A stretch of 64,000 bases of DNA from an uncultured Acetatifactor sp. (GTDB lineage: Bacteria > Bacillota > Clostridia > Lachnospirales > Lachnospiraceae), in contig CAJTVB010000006.1 of NCBI GenBank assembly GCA_910579755.1, forward strand, positions 120,756 to 184,755. The letters run 5' to 3'. Shown here one piece after another: positions 18,402 through 27,817 of the stretch (the stretch's first letter is position 1; every line of letters starts with the position of its first letter). The position numbers were made by a program, and so were the translations under genes. The notes below the pieces were generated by a model, which did not search any database, had not been told where the DNA came from, and saw only the letters and a list, made by a program, of their open reading frames with translations.

Positions 18402-20727
18402 AAAGCTTTATCACATATTAAAAAAAGTAAAAAAAGAACAGCTGGCCGTGAGAAACTTAAGCGACGAGGCTTTAAGAGGGAAGACGGATGAGTTCCGGAC
18501 AGGTATTTCCAGGGGGATGTCAACAAACAGCATTCTTCCCGGGGCATTTGCGGTAGTATGTGAGGCGGATCGGAGAATTCTGGGAAAGGAGCCCTATGAC
18601 TGTCAGATCCTTGGAGGGATCGCGCTGCATTATGGTTATCTGGCAGAGATGAATACAGGCGAGGGTAAGACGCTGACAGCCACCATGCCTCTTTATCTGA
18701 ATGCGCTGACTGGAAAAAGCACCATGCTGGTTACGGCGAATGAATATCTGGCAGACCGTGATGCTCAGGAGATGGGGCCTGTATATGAATTTCTGGGAAT
18801 GACGGTGCGTTCGGGTGTGGATACGAAGCAGAGAGAGGGTGGGAGAAATGAAGGAAAACGCCAAATTTATGACGCGGATATCGTTTATACCACTCATTCT
18901 ATACTGGGCTTTGATTATCTGCTGAATAATTTGGTGTCAAGTGCCCGGGACCGCTTTATGCGGGAGTTTTACTATGTCATCATCGATGAGGCCGATATGG
19001 TGCTTATGGATGCCGCTTCCATGCCCCTTGTAATATCCGGAGTGCCCCGTGTGCAGTCCAATCTGTATGAGCTGGCCGACTTTTTCGTGACCACATTGCA
19101 GCCCGGGCGGGATTACGTAGAAGAAGATAAGAGCGTATGGCTGACAGACCAGGGAGTGGCTTATGCGGAACGATATTTTCGCATAGAAAAATTCTATGCG
19201 GCGGAGAATTTTGAGCTTAACAGACATGTGACTCTTGCCCTGAAGGCCCATATGGTTATGGAAAAGAATAAGGACTATGTGGTTACGGAGGCGGGAGAGG
19301 TATCACTGCTGGATAATGGTACAGGCAGGATTTTGACCGGTATGAAGCTGCGGGGCGGCATGCATCAGGCCATCGAAGCCAAGGAAAAATTGAAGATCAC
19401 TCAGGAAAACAGATCTGTCGCATCCATTACCTACCAGAATCTGTTTCTTCTGTTTCCCCGTATGTCGGGGATGAGCGGCACAATCTCAGATGCCAGGAAG
19501 GAGATTTACAGGGTTTATAAAAAGCGGGTGGCAGTGATTCCTCCAAACAGGCCGCTTCAGAGAGAGGACAAGAAGGATCTGTTTTTCAAAAACGCCCAGA
19601 CACAGTATGAGGAGGCTGTCAACGAGGTGCTGAGACGCCATAAGACAGGACAGCCGGTGCTGATCGTCACTTCCACGATTGCAGATACAGAGCTGATTTC
19701 CCGTGTGCTGGTGGAGAAACAGGTGGCCCACAGTGTGCTGAATGCCAATAACGCATATTGGGAGGCCCAGATTATTAAGGAGGCCGGTCAGAAGGGAACA
19801 GTCACCGTATCTACCGGCATGGCGGGCAGAGGGACGGATATTCGTCTGGGGCCGGGAGCCAGGCAGCTGGGGGGACTTGCCGTCATCGGAATCGGACGCA
19901 TGGCCAATATCCGCCTGGAGCGGCAGGCCAGAGGCCGCGCAGGGCGCCAGGGGGATCCCGGAAGCAGCCAGTTTTTTGTTTCTCTTGAAGATGACACGGT
20001 TTCCGGAATCGGGGAGAAAATGCTGGAAAGATATGTGGATAAGGACCGGTGGATTTCCGGGCGAAGGCTGAAGAAGCTGATTAACGGAACACAGAAGCTT
20101 CTGGAGGAGCAGGCGGTTTCCCAGAGGAGGCGGTCTGTAGATTATGACAAGGTGATGAAACGCCAGAGAATGATGATGTATGACGTGCGAAATCGCCTTC
20201 TGGACGGCGGAAGCCTGGATTCGGAGACTGTTCTGCAGCTGGCGGGGGAAAGTGTGGAGCTGTTTTTTAAGGAGCATCGGCAGCTGGCCACCGGCGACGT
20301 GACCAGATATGTACTGAACAATATATCGTATGACCTAAATAACCGGTTTCTGAACGTGGGGCAGGTAAAGGATAGAGGAAAGAAAAAGAGCCTGAAGCGG
20401 GTATTGTTGTCTTACGTGGCTGTAGTGTGGAAAAAGAAAATGAAATCATTTTCGTCCGAGGATGAGTTAAAAGAATATATACGTCTCTGCTGTCTGCAGG
20501 CCATCGATAATGCCTGGGTGGAGCAGGTGGATTATTTACAGCAGCTGCAGTATGTGGTCAGCGGCCGGTCCACGGCCCAGCGAAACCCCATATTTGAGTA
20601 TCATGAGGAAGCCGGTGAATCTTTTCTTCTTATGGAAAAAGCCATCAAGAGAGACATTGTAAGAAATATCTTTCTGGGACAAAAGAAATACGGAAAAACA
20701 GGAGAAATGCAGGTGCTGTTCCCCTGA
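18391..20727 (+). CDS. secA2: Accessory Sec ATPase SecA2
   Basis: The 778-residue protein is a SecA-type motor. Walker A is MNTGEGKT (residues 87-94), the DEAD-type Walker B is VIIDEADMVLMD (199-202), and STGMAGRGTDIRLG and ARGRAGRQGDPGSSQFFVSLED are the helicase motifs of the second nucleotide-binding fold. The C-terminal metal-binding Cys cluster of housekeeping SecA is absent, as in SecA2. It powers export of the glycosylated adhesin through SecY2. It overlaps asp3 by 11 bases and is followed within 40 bases by gtfA. Confidence 0.96.
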   Translation: MKNRKLYHILKKVKKEQLAVRNLSDEALRGKTDEFRTGISRGMSTNSILPGAFAVVCEADRRILGKEPYDCQILGGIALHYGYLAEMNTGEGKTLTATMPLYLNALTGKSTMLVTANEYLADRDAQEMGPVYEFLGMTVRSGVDTKQREGGRNEGKRQIYDADIVYTTHSILGFDYLLNNLVSSARDRFMREFYYVIIDEADMVLMDAASMPLVISGVPRVQSNLYELADFFVTTLQPGRDYVEEDKSVWLTDQGVAYAERYFRIEKFYAAENFELNRHVTLALKAHMVMEKNKDYVVTEAGEVSLLDNGTGRILTGMKLRGGMHQAIEAKEKLKITQENRSVASITYQNLFLLFPRMSGMSGTISDARKEIYRVYKKRVAVIPPNRPLQREDKKDLFFKNAQTQYEEAVNEVLRRHKTGQPVLIVTSTIADTELISRVLVEKQVAHSVLNANNAYWEAQIIKEAGQKGTVTVSTGMAGRGTDIRLGPGARQLGGLAVIGIGRMANIRLERQARGRAGRQGDPGSSQFFVSLEDDTVSGIGEKMLERYVDKDRWISGRRLKKLINGTQKLLEEQAVSQRRRSVDYDKVMKRQRMMMYDVRNRLLDGGSLDSETVLQLAGESVELFFKEHRQLATGDVTRYVLNNISYDLNNRFLNVGQVKDRGKKKSLKRVLLSYVAVVWKKKMKSFSSEDELKEYIRLCCLQAIDNAWVEQVDYLQQLQYVVSGRSTAQRNPIFEYHEEAGESFLLMEKAIKRDIVRNIFLGQKKYGKTGEMQVLFP

Positions 20728-20766
20728 CAGGCATTGAAAATCATAGCAAAGGATATGGGAAACAAA

Positions 20767-22257
20767 ATGATCTATAATTTTAATCTTGGTATAGGATGGG
20801 CATCCAGCGGGGTGGAGTATGCACAGAGCTACCGGGCGGCAATACTGAGAAATATCGGAGCCGATGCAAGATTTATATTTACGGATATGATTACAGCGGA
20901 AAATATCCAGCACCTGACAAAGAACATTGGATTTCTGGATTCGGAGATCATCTGGCTGTATATGTTTTTTACGGATCAAAGGATTGCTCCGGTTTCGTAT
21001 ACGCTTAATGACCTGAAGAAAACGCTTGCGACAGATGACTATACGTATACCAGAAACGGAAAGACTGGGAGAATCATTTTTCAGGGAACCAATAATTTTT
21101 ATTCGGTTTATTTTACGGATGAGAAATCCGACAGGGTTCACAGAGTGGAGATTGTCTCGGGAGGCCTGCTGATCCGGAAGGATTACTTTACTTACAACAG
21201 GGTGTTTTCGGAATATTATGCGCCCCTGGACAACAAGGCCCATATGTATCTGCGGCGTTTTTTTAATGAGGACGGCACAGCGGCCTATGAGGAGATCAAT
21301 GATGACGGAAGGGTGATGTACCAATTCCCGGAGCAGCTTCTTTGCTCCAAGGAAGAGCTGGTGGGGTACATGGTATCCAGACTGAAGCTTAAAAAGGATG
21401 ATATTGTATTGATTGACCGGACCACGGGAATCGGACAGGCAATTCTGCAGCATGCGGGGGAGGCCCGGGTGGGGATTATCATTCATGCGGATCACTTCAG
21501 TGAAGGGGGTACCGATGAGGATCATATTTTGTGGAATAATTATTATGAGTATTCCTTTGCCATGGATAAGCATGTGGATTTTTATATTACGGCCACAGAT
21601 GAACAGAATAAGCTGCTCCGGGAGCAGTTTCTGAAATACAAGGGTGCGGCGCCGCAAGTGTATACAATACCGGTAGGCAGCCTGGATGAGCTGAAATATC
21701 CCACGGTGAACCGCAAACCCTATTCTATTCTGACAGCCTCCAGACTGGCCTCGGAGAAGCATATTGACTGGATTATAGAAGCGGTTGTAAAAGCGCGGGA
21801 GACGATTCCGCAGCTTTCCATGGATATTTACGGGAAAGGCGGAGAGGAGAAAAAGCTTCGGGAACTGATCAAAAAGCTTGGAGCGGAAAATTATATTATA
21901 CTCCGGGGACAGCAGAACATGAAAGAGATTTATCAGGATTATGAGTTATACCTGTCAGGCTCTACCAGCGAAGGATTCGGGCTGACCCTTATGGAAGCCG
22001 TCGGAGGCGGACTTCCCATTATTGGGTTTGATGTGCGGTACGGGAATCCTGCCTTTATCGATGAGGGAAAAAACGGATACTTGATTTCTGTGGATGCGCA
22101 TATGACGTCAAAGGAGAAGATTGAGGCATTGACAGACCGGCTGATAAGGCTGTTTACCGAAGCGGATCTGGACAGCTTTCATGAACACTCCTATGAGAAG
22201 GCCCGGGGATTTCTGACAAGGGAGGTGGAGCTGAGATGGAAACATATTGTGGGCTGA
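20767..22257 (+). CDS. gtfA: Adhesin-modifying glycosyltransferase GtfA (first copy)
   Basis: The 496-residue GT-B (GT4) enzyme begins MIYNFNLGIGWASSGVEYAQSYR, the GtfA N-terminus, and has the GT4 donor-site motif SEGFGLTLMEAVGGGLPIIG near residue 410. GtfA with GtfB adds the first GlcNAc to Ser/Thr of the serine-rich repeats in the cytosol before export. The residue stretch between the two Rossmann halves (about 90-190) is the extended beta-sheet add-on domain of this family. ATG 20767 is chosen by family start; an in-frame ATG at 20755 and a TTG at 20734 are alternatives. The 3' end overlaps gtfB by 22 bases, which fits production of a 1:1 complex. Confidence 0.92.
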   Translation: MIYNFNLGIGWASSGVEYAQSYRAAILRNIGADARFIFTDMITAENIQHLTKNIGFLDSEIIWLYMFFTDQRIAPVSYTLNDLKKTLATDDYTYTRNGKTGRIIFQGTNNFYSVYFTDEKSDRVHRVEIVSGGLLIRKDYFTYNRVFSEYYAPLDNKAHMYLRRFFNEDGTAAYEEINDDGRVMYQFPEQLLCSKEELVGYMVSRLKLKKDDIVLIDRTTGIGQAILQHAGEARVGIIIHADHFSEGGTDEDHILWNNYYEYSFAMDKHVDFYITATDEQNKLLREQFLKYKGAAPQVYTIPVGSLDELKYPTVNRKPYSILTASRLASEKHIDWIIEAVVKARETIPQLSMDIYGKGGEEKKLRELIKKLGAENYIILRGQQNMKEIYQDYELYLSGSTSEGFGLTLMEAVGGGLPIIGFDVRYGNPAFIDEGKNGYLISVDAHMTSKEKIEALTDRLIRLFTEADLDSFHEHSYEKARGFLTREVELRWKHIVG

Positions 22258-23588
22258 CAGATACGGTTCTTTTGCTGGATCATTATGGAGAAGACAGCAA
22301 GTTGCTTCACCAGTCGTTTCGAAGCGCCGGTTTTACAGGGCCGGTGATCGTAATTGAGGACAACGGTTTTTTGCCGGAGGATGTGATTTCCGCATATCAA
22401 TTTTTTTGCGGTGATTTTCGAAAAAGCAGCAAGACACCGGGAAAGGCAAGATACTTTAACCAGATCAATGTCCCGGACTATTGGGAGATCAGCGGAAGCA
22501 ATTCCGACGGAAAGGTGTATGACCTGCACAGGGAACGGGGACGTATTTTTTACGCAGAGCCAAAGCATAAAAGGCTGGTGAGAGTGGTGGACTGGATGGA
22601 CGAAAGGGGAACGGTCCGGTCCAGTGACCATTACAACCATTACGGCGCTTTGTACGCCAGAACCTTTTTTAACAAGGAGGGGAAGCGTTTCTGCAAAGCA
22701 TATTTTGACGGGGAAGGACGTGAAACGCTGCTGGAGAATTTCGTCACCGGCGATATTATCCTGAACAGGGCAGGCAGGGTTTATGTATTTAAAAGCAAGG
22801 TGGAGCTTACGCTTAGACTTTTGGAAGAGCTGGGCGCCATGGAAAGCAGAATTTTCTTTAATTCCCTGTCTACTCCCCTGTTTGTGTCCGAGAGGATGCC
22901 GGAGGGAAGAAAAGAGGATGTGCTGTTCTGGCAGGAGGGAGCCAGAAACGATATTCCCGGTAACATGCAGCTGATTCTCTCCGGGCAGTCAAGGCGGGCA
23001 GGAAGGATCTACGTACAAAAGAAAGCCAGCTATGAGAAGCTGGTCCAGCTGGGGGCATCCGGGGAAGTACTGAGCCCGCTGGGATTTGTTTACGGATACG
23101 GCAGAGAGAATACCTTTCAGAATAAGGCGCTGATCTGTACCAATTCTGACAGGATCGAAAAATGTGAGGAGCTGATAAAGGCGCTTCCGAGGATGCATTT
23201 TTACATTGCTGCAATTACGGAAATGTCGTCAAATCTAATGAGTCTGTCCCGGTATGACAATGTAACGCTGTATCCGGCAGCGCGGATGGAAATCATCGAT
23301 GAGCTGTTCGATACCTGTGATTATTATCTGGATATCAATCATGAGACTGAGATTGTATCGGCGGTGAAGCAGGCATTTCTGCATAATCAGCTGATTCTTG
23401 GATTTAGGCAGACGCTGCATAACAAATTATTTATCCCGGCAGGGCATGTGTTTGACAACCATGAAGCGATGATCGTTTTCTTAAATCGGATTATGGATCA
23501 TGAAGAGATGATCCGTGAGCAGATCGATTTACAGAAAAGAGAGGCTATGTCAGAAGAGGCGGCTGCGTATGCGGCTCTTTTGAAATAA
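22236..23588 (+). CDS. gtfB: Glycosyltransferase-stabilising protein GtfB (first copy)
   Basis: The 450-residue protein pairs with GtfA. It has the same add-on beta region (residues about 70-165: YFNQINVPDYWEISGS, then RSSDHYNHYGALYARTFFNKEGK) followed by a GT-B-like fold without the EX7E donor-site motif, as expected of GtfB, which binds acceptor and stabilises GtfA. The start lies inside gtfA with GGGAGGTGGAG-type ribosome-site bases upstream. The gene ends 26 bases before a small membrane protein gene. No catalytic role of its own is implied. Confidence 0.9.
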   Translation: METYCGLTDTVLLLDHYGEDSKLLHQSFRSAGFTGPVIVIEDNGFLPEDVISAYQFFCGDFRKSSKTPGKARYFNQINVPDYWEISGSNSDGKVYDLHRERGRIFYAEPKHKRLVRVVDWMDERGTVRSSDHYNHYGALYARTFFNKEGKRFCKAYFDGEGRETLLENFVTGDIILNRAGRVYVFKSKVELTLRLLEELGAMESRIFFNSLSTPLFVSERMPEGRKEDVLFWQEGARNDIPGNMQLILSGQSRRAGRIYVQKKASYEKLVQLGASGEVLSPLGFVYGYGRENTFQNKALICTNSDRIEKCEELIKALPRMHFYIAAITEMSSNLMSLSRYDNVTLYPAARMEIIDELFDTCDYYLDINHETEIVSAVKQAFLHNQLILGFRQTLHNKLFIPAGHVFDNHEAMIVFLNRIMDHEEMIREQIDLQKREAMSEEAAAYAALLK

Positions 23589-23614
23589 AAACTTTAAATG
23601 TCAGGAGGAAGAGT

Positions 23615-23785
23615 ATGTTAGGAACAGGATTAGACCCAAGGTATGTAGTAACTTTTCTGGAGTTTATGCTTGCAGTGTACAGTGTGGCGCTTGTATTCAA
23701 CACGGATAAGAAGGTTCTTAAAATTGTACATATCGTACTGGGTATTATATGGGTTGTTCTGGCGCTGCTGAATATTTTTCTTTGA
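23615..23785 (+). CDS. 56-residue two-helix membrane protein, Asp4/Asp5 (SecE/SecG-like) candidate
   Basis: A 57-codon frame starts MLGTGLDPRYVVTF and ends LLNIFL, with AGGAGG 6 bases before the ATG. It encodes two hydrophobic helices (about residues 11-28 and 36-56) around a short polar loop (NTDKKVLK). Streptococcal aSec loci carry small membrane proteins Asp4 and Asp5, regarded as SecE- and SecG-like, near gtfA/gtfB. The two-helix hairpin best resembles the SecG type. Its position after gtfB in an unbroken operon, a strong ribosome site and a membrane-type composition support a real gene. The assignment to Asp4 or Asp5 is inference from size, topology and place. Confidence 0.75.
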   Translation: MLGTGLDPRYVVTFLEFMLAVYSVALVFNTDKKVLKIVHIVLGIIWVVLALLNIFL

Positions 23786-23803
23786 TATGGCCGGGGTTGT
23801 TTC

Positions 23804-23829
23804 GCTGAGAGGAGGGACAGCCCCTCAGC
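23804..23829 (+). promoter_or_regulatory. Hairpin between the small membrane gene and the second gtfB
   Basis: A 9-bp stem with one mismatch (23804-23812 with 23821-23829) lies in the 130-base gap separating the two Gtf pairs. There is no T run, so it may tune read-through or mRNA stability. No other gene is visible in this gap. Confidence 0.35.
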
Positions 23830-23915
23830 TGAATGGGAAAGTATGTCTTATAAAAAACTGCGCCGCCAAGCGCGTATATAAGAGTGCGAGGCCTGTTCGA
23901 TGAGGAAGATACGAA

Positions 23916-25181
23916 ATGAGAGTTGTATTTGATAAGTATACGGATGACGCAGGGAAGCTGTTAAAGATGATGCGCCGCACAGAGCCTGACACGGGCGCTG
24001 TGGCGTTGGAAGATGACGGTTTTTTACCGAATACAATCTTCTCCTTATATGAATATTTTGTTTATGGACAAAATTGCGAAGCGCTGAAAGAAAGGGACTT
24101 GCACTACAGCTTTTTGAAGGTGCCCGAATTTTGGGAGATACGTACTTGCGGAGCACACGGCGCCGTTTATGATATGGGCTGTAAAAAGGCGAATATATAC
24201 TATAACAAACTCCAAAATGTACAACATGTTGAATGGCTTATGGAAGATGGCTGGATTTACAGGATCGATTACTATAACAAATATGCTTTACGATATGCCA
24301 GCGAATTTCTGGATACAGACGGAAAAACAGAATCTAAAGTGTTTTATTCCCACAGAAATCAGGAGGTGATTGTGGAACAGCCCCAAAGCGGCGCAATTAC
24401 CCTGCTGAATGAAGGGAAAATAAAGGCTCTTTTTACATCCCGGGAGGAATTGATAGAATATTTTTTTACAGAAGCTTTTTTTACAGAAACAGGCTCGGAG
24501 GAAAGCCGGGTGTTGTTTGTACAAGATCAGGAAGGGCTCAGATTATCACAGCGGCAATGGGGAGGAAGATGCGTGTGGGAGAGCGTTTGGTTCTCCAACA
24601 GCGCGTTAATGAATCAGTATATTGATATGGGGGGAAAGAACGGCCGCCGCATTTATTTTATACCGGAAGAATATCCGGTAAACGATGCAAAAGGGGAAGC
24701 GTTGATTTTAACATGCTCGGATCAGCTGCAGGGAATAGAATATTTGATTCATGAGCTGCCGGAGGTGATGTTTCATATAGGGGCCAACACACAGGTATCA
24801 GAAAAGCTTTTGAAGCTGGGGCAATGTCCCAATGTGAGAATCTATCCGCAGATCGGCAGGGAGCAGTTAAGCGCCCTGTGGAGCCATTGCGATTTTTATT
24901 TTGACATAAATCATTACGGGGAAATTCATAATGCCATAGATACTGCGCATCAAAACAATCTATTGATTTTAGGGTTTGAAAATACCATACATTGCAGAGA
25001 GCTGGTTGTGGAGGAATGTATCTTTTCACAATCAGATGAAAAGAAGCTTGCAGGGGAAATGAAGAAGCTGGTAAATCAACCGGAAGCTGTGGGGGAAAGG
25101 TTAGTAAAACAGCAGAAAAAGAAACGTGAAATCTGGGAGAGGCAGTCAGGGACCGTTTTGCAGAAAGAGAAAGGAATTTGA
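23916..25181 (+). CDS. Second GtfB-like glycosyltransferase-stabilising protein
   Basis: The 421-residue protein is a paralogue of the upstream GtfB. Matching landmarks are VALEDDGFLPNTIFSLYEYF (IEDNGFLPEDVISAYQFF in copy 1), LKVPEFWEIRTCG (INVPDYWEISGS), YYNKYALRYASEFLDTDGK (HYNHYGALYARTFFNKEGK) and CDFYFDINHYGEIHNAI (CDYYLDINHETEIVSAV). Like copy 1 it lacks the EX7E donor motif. AT-richer codon use than copy 1 suggests independent history rather than a recent tandem duplication. It precedes its GtfA-like partner, the reverse of the order in the first pair. Likely role: partner of the next gene in a second or alternative adhesin glycosylation step. Confidence 0.85.
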   Translation: MRVVFDKYTDDAGKLLKMMRRTEPDTGAVALEDDGFLPNTIFSLYEYFVYGQNCEALKERDLHYSFLKVPEFWEIRTCGAHGAVYDMGCKKANIYYNKLQNVQHVEWLMEDGWIYRIDYYNKYALRYASEFLDTDGKTESKVFYSHRNQEVIVEQPQSGAITLLNEGKIKALFTSREELIEYFFTEAFFTETGSEESRVLFVQDQEGLRLSQRQWGGRCVWESVWFSNSALMNQYIDMGGKNGRRIYFIPEEYPVNDAKGEALILTCSDQLQGIEYLIHELPEVMFHIGANTQVSEKLLKLGQCPNVRIYPQIGREQLSALWSHCDFYFDINHYGEIHNAIDTAHQNNLLILGFENTIHCRELVVEECIFSQSDEKKLAGEMKKLVNQPEAVGERLVKQQKKKREIWERQSGTVLQKEKGI

Positions 25182-25191
25182 GAGGAAAGAA

Positions 25192-26724
25192 GTGACGATA
25201 TACATATTTAATTTATTGGCCGGGTATGCAATCAGCGGCGTAGAGTATGCACAGGGATTTCGGGCGTCGATGCTGAACAATTTTTCTCTTCCGGTAAGAT
25301 TTGTTTTTACAGAATTGCCTGCAAGGTTGGATATCGGCAGATATGAAAAAATCGGAATAGACGTGAAGCAGATGATTAGTATGCATCACTATTTATCAGA
25401 TCATTCTGTGCTGGAATTCACACAAAAAACAGAGAATAAACTGGAAGAACTGAAAGAAAGTTTACATTATACAAATATCATTTATCAGGAGACAGAGATT
25501 AGACTGATCAAAGATGATTTTACCATTGCTTCCATCCTTTTAGAGGAAACAAATAAAGACCGATTTTACGGTATCCATTATTTCAGCAGAGGAAAGCTGA
25601 TCCGCACGGAATATTATACCAGTGGAATTGCCTATGCAGATTATTACGTGACTGCAAAGTCGGATGAGGGACTTTACGCTAAGTTAGTAAGGCGCGCCTT
25701 TTACAAAAGGGACGGTTCCGTCATCTATGAACAGATCTGGAAGGAGAATGAAGAACGATATCTGTTTCCGGACGGAAGGCTTTGGACAAAATCACAATTT
25801 GTGGCGGAATTTGTAAAAATGCTTCATTTGTCGGAAAAGGATATTGTTTTTCTGGACCGGGGCGCACAATTTGATTTTGTACAACCGCTTTTTCAGTTTG
25901 GAGGGAAAGCGCGGTTTATGACCTTTTTTCACAGTGGTCATTACTTTGAAAAAGGGGAGGATCCGTGGCATTATTTGTACTTAAATTGGGAGTATTATTA
26001 TTGGTTTAAATATTCCCATAAAATCGATACTATGATCGTATCTACACAGGGGCAAAAGGAAGAATTGATAAAAAAACTCCAGGAATACCAGTGCAATGTT
26101 CCGCAAATTGCTGTGATACCGGCGTCCGGAATTGAGAGGCTTCGATATCCGGAGGCGGAAAGAAAGAAGTACTCAATGATATCTGTTTCTCGTTTTGATG
26201 AGAAAAAAAAGATTGATTGGGTCATAAGAAGCGTGATAAAAGCGCATCAGAAAAACCCCTGTGTGTTTATCGATATCTATGGGCGTGGAGAGGAAAAATA
26301 TTTCCGATATTTGCAGGATATTGTGTCCGAAAACCATGCTCGATCCTATGTGAGATTTATGGGATTTATGGATGTCACAGAGGTCTATAAAAACTATGAA
26401 GTATATATATCCGCATCATTAGGGGAAACCTTGGGACTTTCTATTTTGGAAGCGGCCGGTTCCGGCGTGGCGATGATAGGGCTGGATGTAAAATATGGAA
26501 ACAGGTTGTTTATTCAGCCCGAAAAAAACGGATATCTTATTGATTATGACCGAAAATACATTGAAGAGGATGACAGTGCTCTGATTGATGAAATGGCGGA
26601 AAAAATCGTGGAAATTTTTGCTGATGGAGAGAGATTGGAGGCGTTCCACAGAGCCTCCTATGAAATCGCAAGGGATTTTTCCAATGAAATAATTGCGGAA
26701 AAATGGAGGCGGCTTTTGACTTGA
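25192..26724 (+). CDS. Second GtfA-like glycosyltransferase
   Basis: The 510-residue GT-B enzyme is a paralogue of gtfA: VTIYIFNLLAGYAISGVEYAQGFR at the start, ISVSRFDEKKKIDWVIRSVIKA in the donor half, and SLGETLGLSILEAAGSGVAMIGLDVKYG for the GT4 donor motif with both Glu residues. The GTG at 25192 is chosen because GAGAGGAAAGAA precedes it and it matches the family start; the frame is open 66 bases further upstream but only inside the preceding gene. It is AT-rich like its partner. Either it forms a second O-GlcNAc transferase complex with the adjacent GtfB-like protein or it extends the glycan; sequence alone does not decide. Confidence 0.86.
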   Translation: MTIYIFNLLAGYAISGVEYAQGFRASMLNNFSLPVRFVFTELPARLDIGRYEKIGIDVKQMISMHHYLSDHSVLEFTQKTENKLEELKESLHYTNIIYQETEIRLIKDDFTIASILLEETNKDRFYGIHYFSRGKLIRTEYYTSGIAYADYYVTAKSDEGLYAKLVRRAFYKRDGSVIYEQIWKENEERYLFPDGRLWTKSQFVAEFVKMLHLSEKDIVFLDRGAQFDFVQPLFQFGGKARFMTFFHSGHYFEKGEDPWHYLYLNWEYYYWFKYSHKIDTMIVSTQGQKEELIKKLQEYQCNVPQIAVIPASGIERLRYPEAERKKYSMISVSRFDEKKKIDWVIRSVIKAHQKNPCVFIDIYGRGEEKYFRYLQDIVSENHARSYVRFMGFMDVTEVYKNYEVYISASLGETLGLSILEAAGSGVAMIGLDVKYGNRLFIQPEKNGYLIDYDRKYIEEDDSALIDEMAEKIVEIFADGERLEAFHRASYEIARDFSNEIIAEKWRRLLT

Positions 26725-26815
26725 AGCACTGTCATTTTGGCGAAGGGAATGTGAATGTGGAAATGTTGAAGGGTAATTATTTAAAGGCTTGTTGCAGGCA
26801 AGAGGAGGTGTAACC

Positions 26816-27802
26816 ATGAAGGAGAAACGGACGTTGCTTTTATGCGGTACGGCAGTGATTCTGGTCCTGGGAACAGGGGCGTGTGCGTCGGCAGACGTCG
26901 GTGCCGGGAGGACGGAATCGGAAGCTCCTGCAAAGACAGAAGAGTCGTTTACGGACATTGACGATGACAGGGTGTCGCTGAATTCTGGCCCCCGGGAAAG
27001 CCAGGTGCGTGTTCCGGAAGCATCCGGGACGATTACCTATGGCAATGACCTGGCTGTATTGGACGCTTCCAATACCGGCAACGGTTACGTGATGATCAAG
27101 TATACGGGCAGTGTCAATAAGATTAAGGTGCAGATATCCAAGGGAGATCTCACATATACCTATGATTTGAATGCCAGAGACGCATATGAAGTGTTTCCGC
27201 TTTCAGAGGGAGACGGGACATACAGCGTTAAGGTTTTTGAAAATGTAAGCGGCAAGCAGTATTCGCAGGCCTTCAGCCAGGAGGTGGAGGTATCGCTGGA
27301 GGACCAGTTTGAGCCGTTTTTATATCCGAACCAGTATGTAAATTTTACCCGGGAAAGTGATGCGGTACAAAGGGCCGCTGAGCTGGCTGCCGGAACAGAG
27401 GATGATTTGGGTGTCGTGGATGCGATATACAACTACGTGATTGATCATTTGACTTATGATACGGAAAAGGCGGAAAATGTCCAGAGCGGATATCTTCCGG
27501 ATGTGGATCAGGTGCTGGCATCGGGGAAGGGAATCTGCTTTGACTATGCGGCTCTTATGGTATCTATGCTTCGTTCCCAGGACATTCCTGCCAAGCTGGT
27601 AGTGGGTTACACAGGCAGTGTTTACCATGCGTGGGTAAATGTGTATATTGACGGTGTGGGCTGGATCGACAATTACATTTATTTTGACGGGACCAATTGG
27701 TCTTTGGCAGATCCCACATTTGCTTCCACAGGAGGGAAGAGCGATTCCATTAAGCAGTATATCGGCGATGGCGCCAATTACCAGCAAAAATACTGTTATT
27801 AA
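26816..27802 (+). CDS. Transglutaminase-like lipoprotein
   Basis: The 328-residue protein has a hydrophobic start ending GTGAC, a loose lipobox, with Cys the predicted lipidated residue. A disordered acidic stretch follows, then a beta domain (about 70-165), then a transglutaminase-like domain (about 185-328). The catalytic triad is visible: Cys in KGICFDYAALM, His in YHAWVNVYI, Asp in WSLADPTF. Such proteins act outside the membrane as proteases or cross-linking enzymes; the substrate is unknown. ATG 26816 follows AGGAGG by 8 bases. It lies 15 bases before pilC, so it may belong to the pilus-like operon, perhaps in maturation of its subunits; that link is inferred only from position. Confidence 0.85.
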   Translation: MKEKRTLLLCGTAVILVLGTGACASADVGAGRTESEAPAKTEESFTDIDDDRVSLNSGPRESQVRVPEASGTITYGNDLAVLDASNTGNGYVMIKYTGSVNKIKVQISKGDLTYTYDLNARDAYEVFPLSEGDGTYSVKVFENVSGKQYSQAFSQEVEVSLEDQFEPFLYPNQYVNFTRESDAVQRAAELAAGTEDDLGVVDAIYNYVIDHLTYDTEKAENVQSGYLPDVDQVLASGKGICFDYAALMVSMLRSQDIPAKLVVGYTGSVYHAWVNVYIDGVGWIDNYIYFDGTNWSLADPTFASTGGKSDSIKQYIGDGANYQQKYCY

Positions 27803-27817
27803 CGAGGAGACAGGCTT

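Noticed and set aside
23787..23903. A 38-codon frame between the small membrane gene and the second gtfB.
   Set aside because: No ribosome site, no hydrophobic or domain pattern, and it covers a hairpin.
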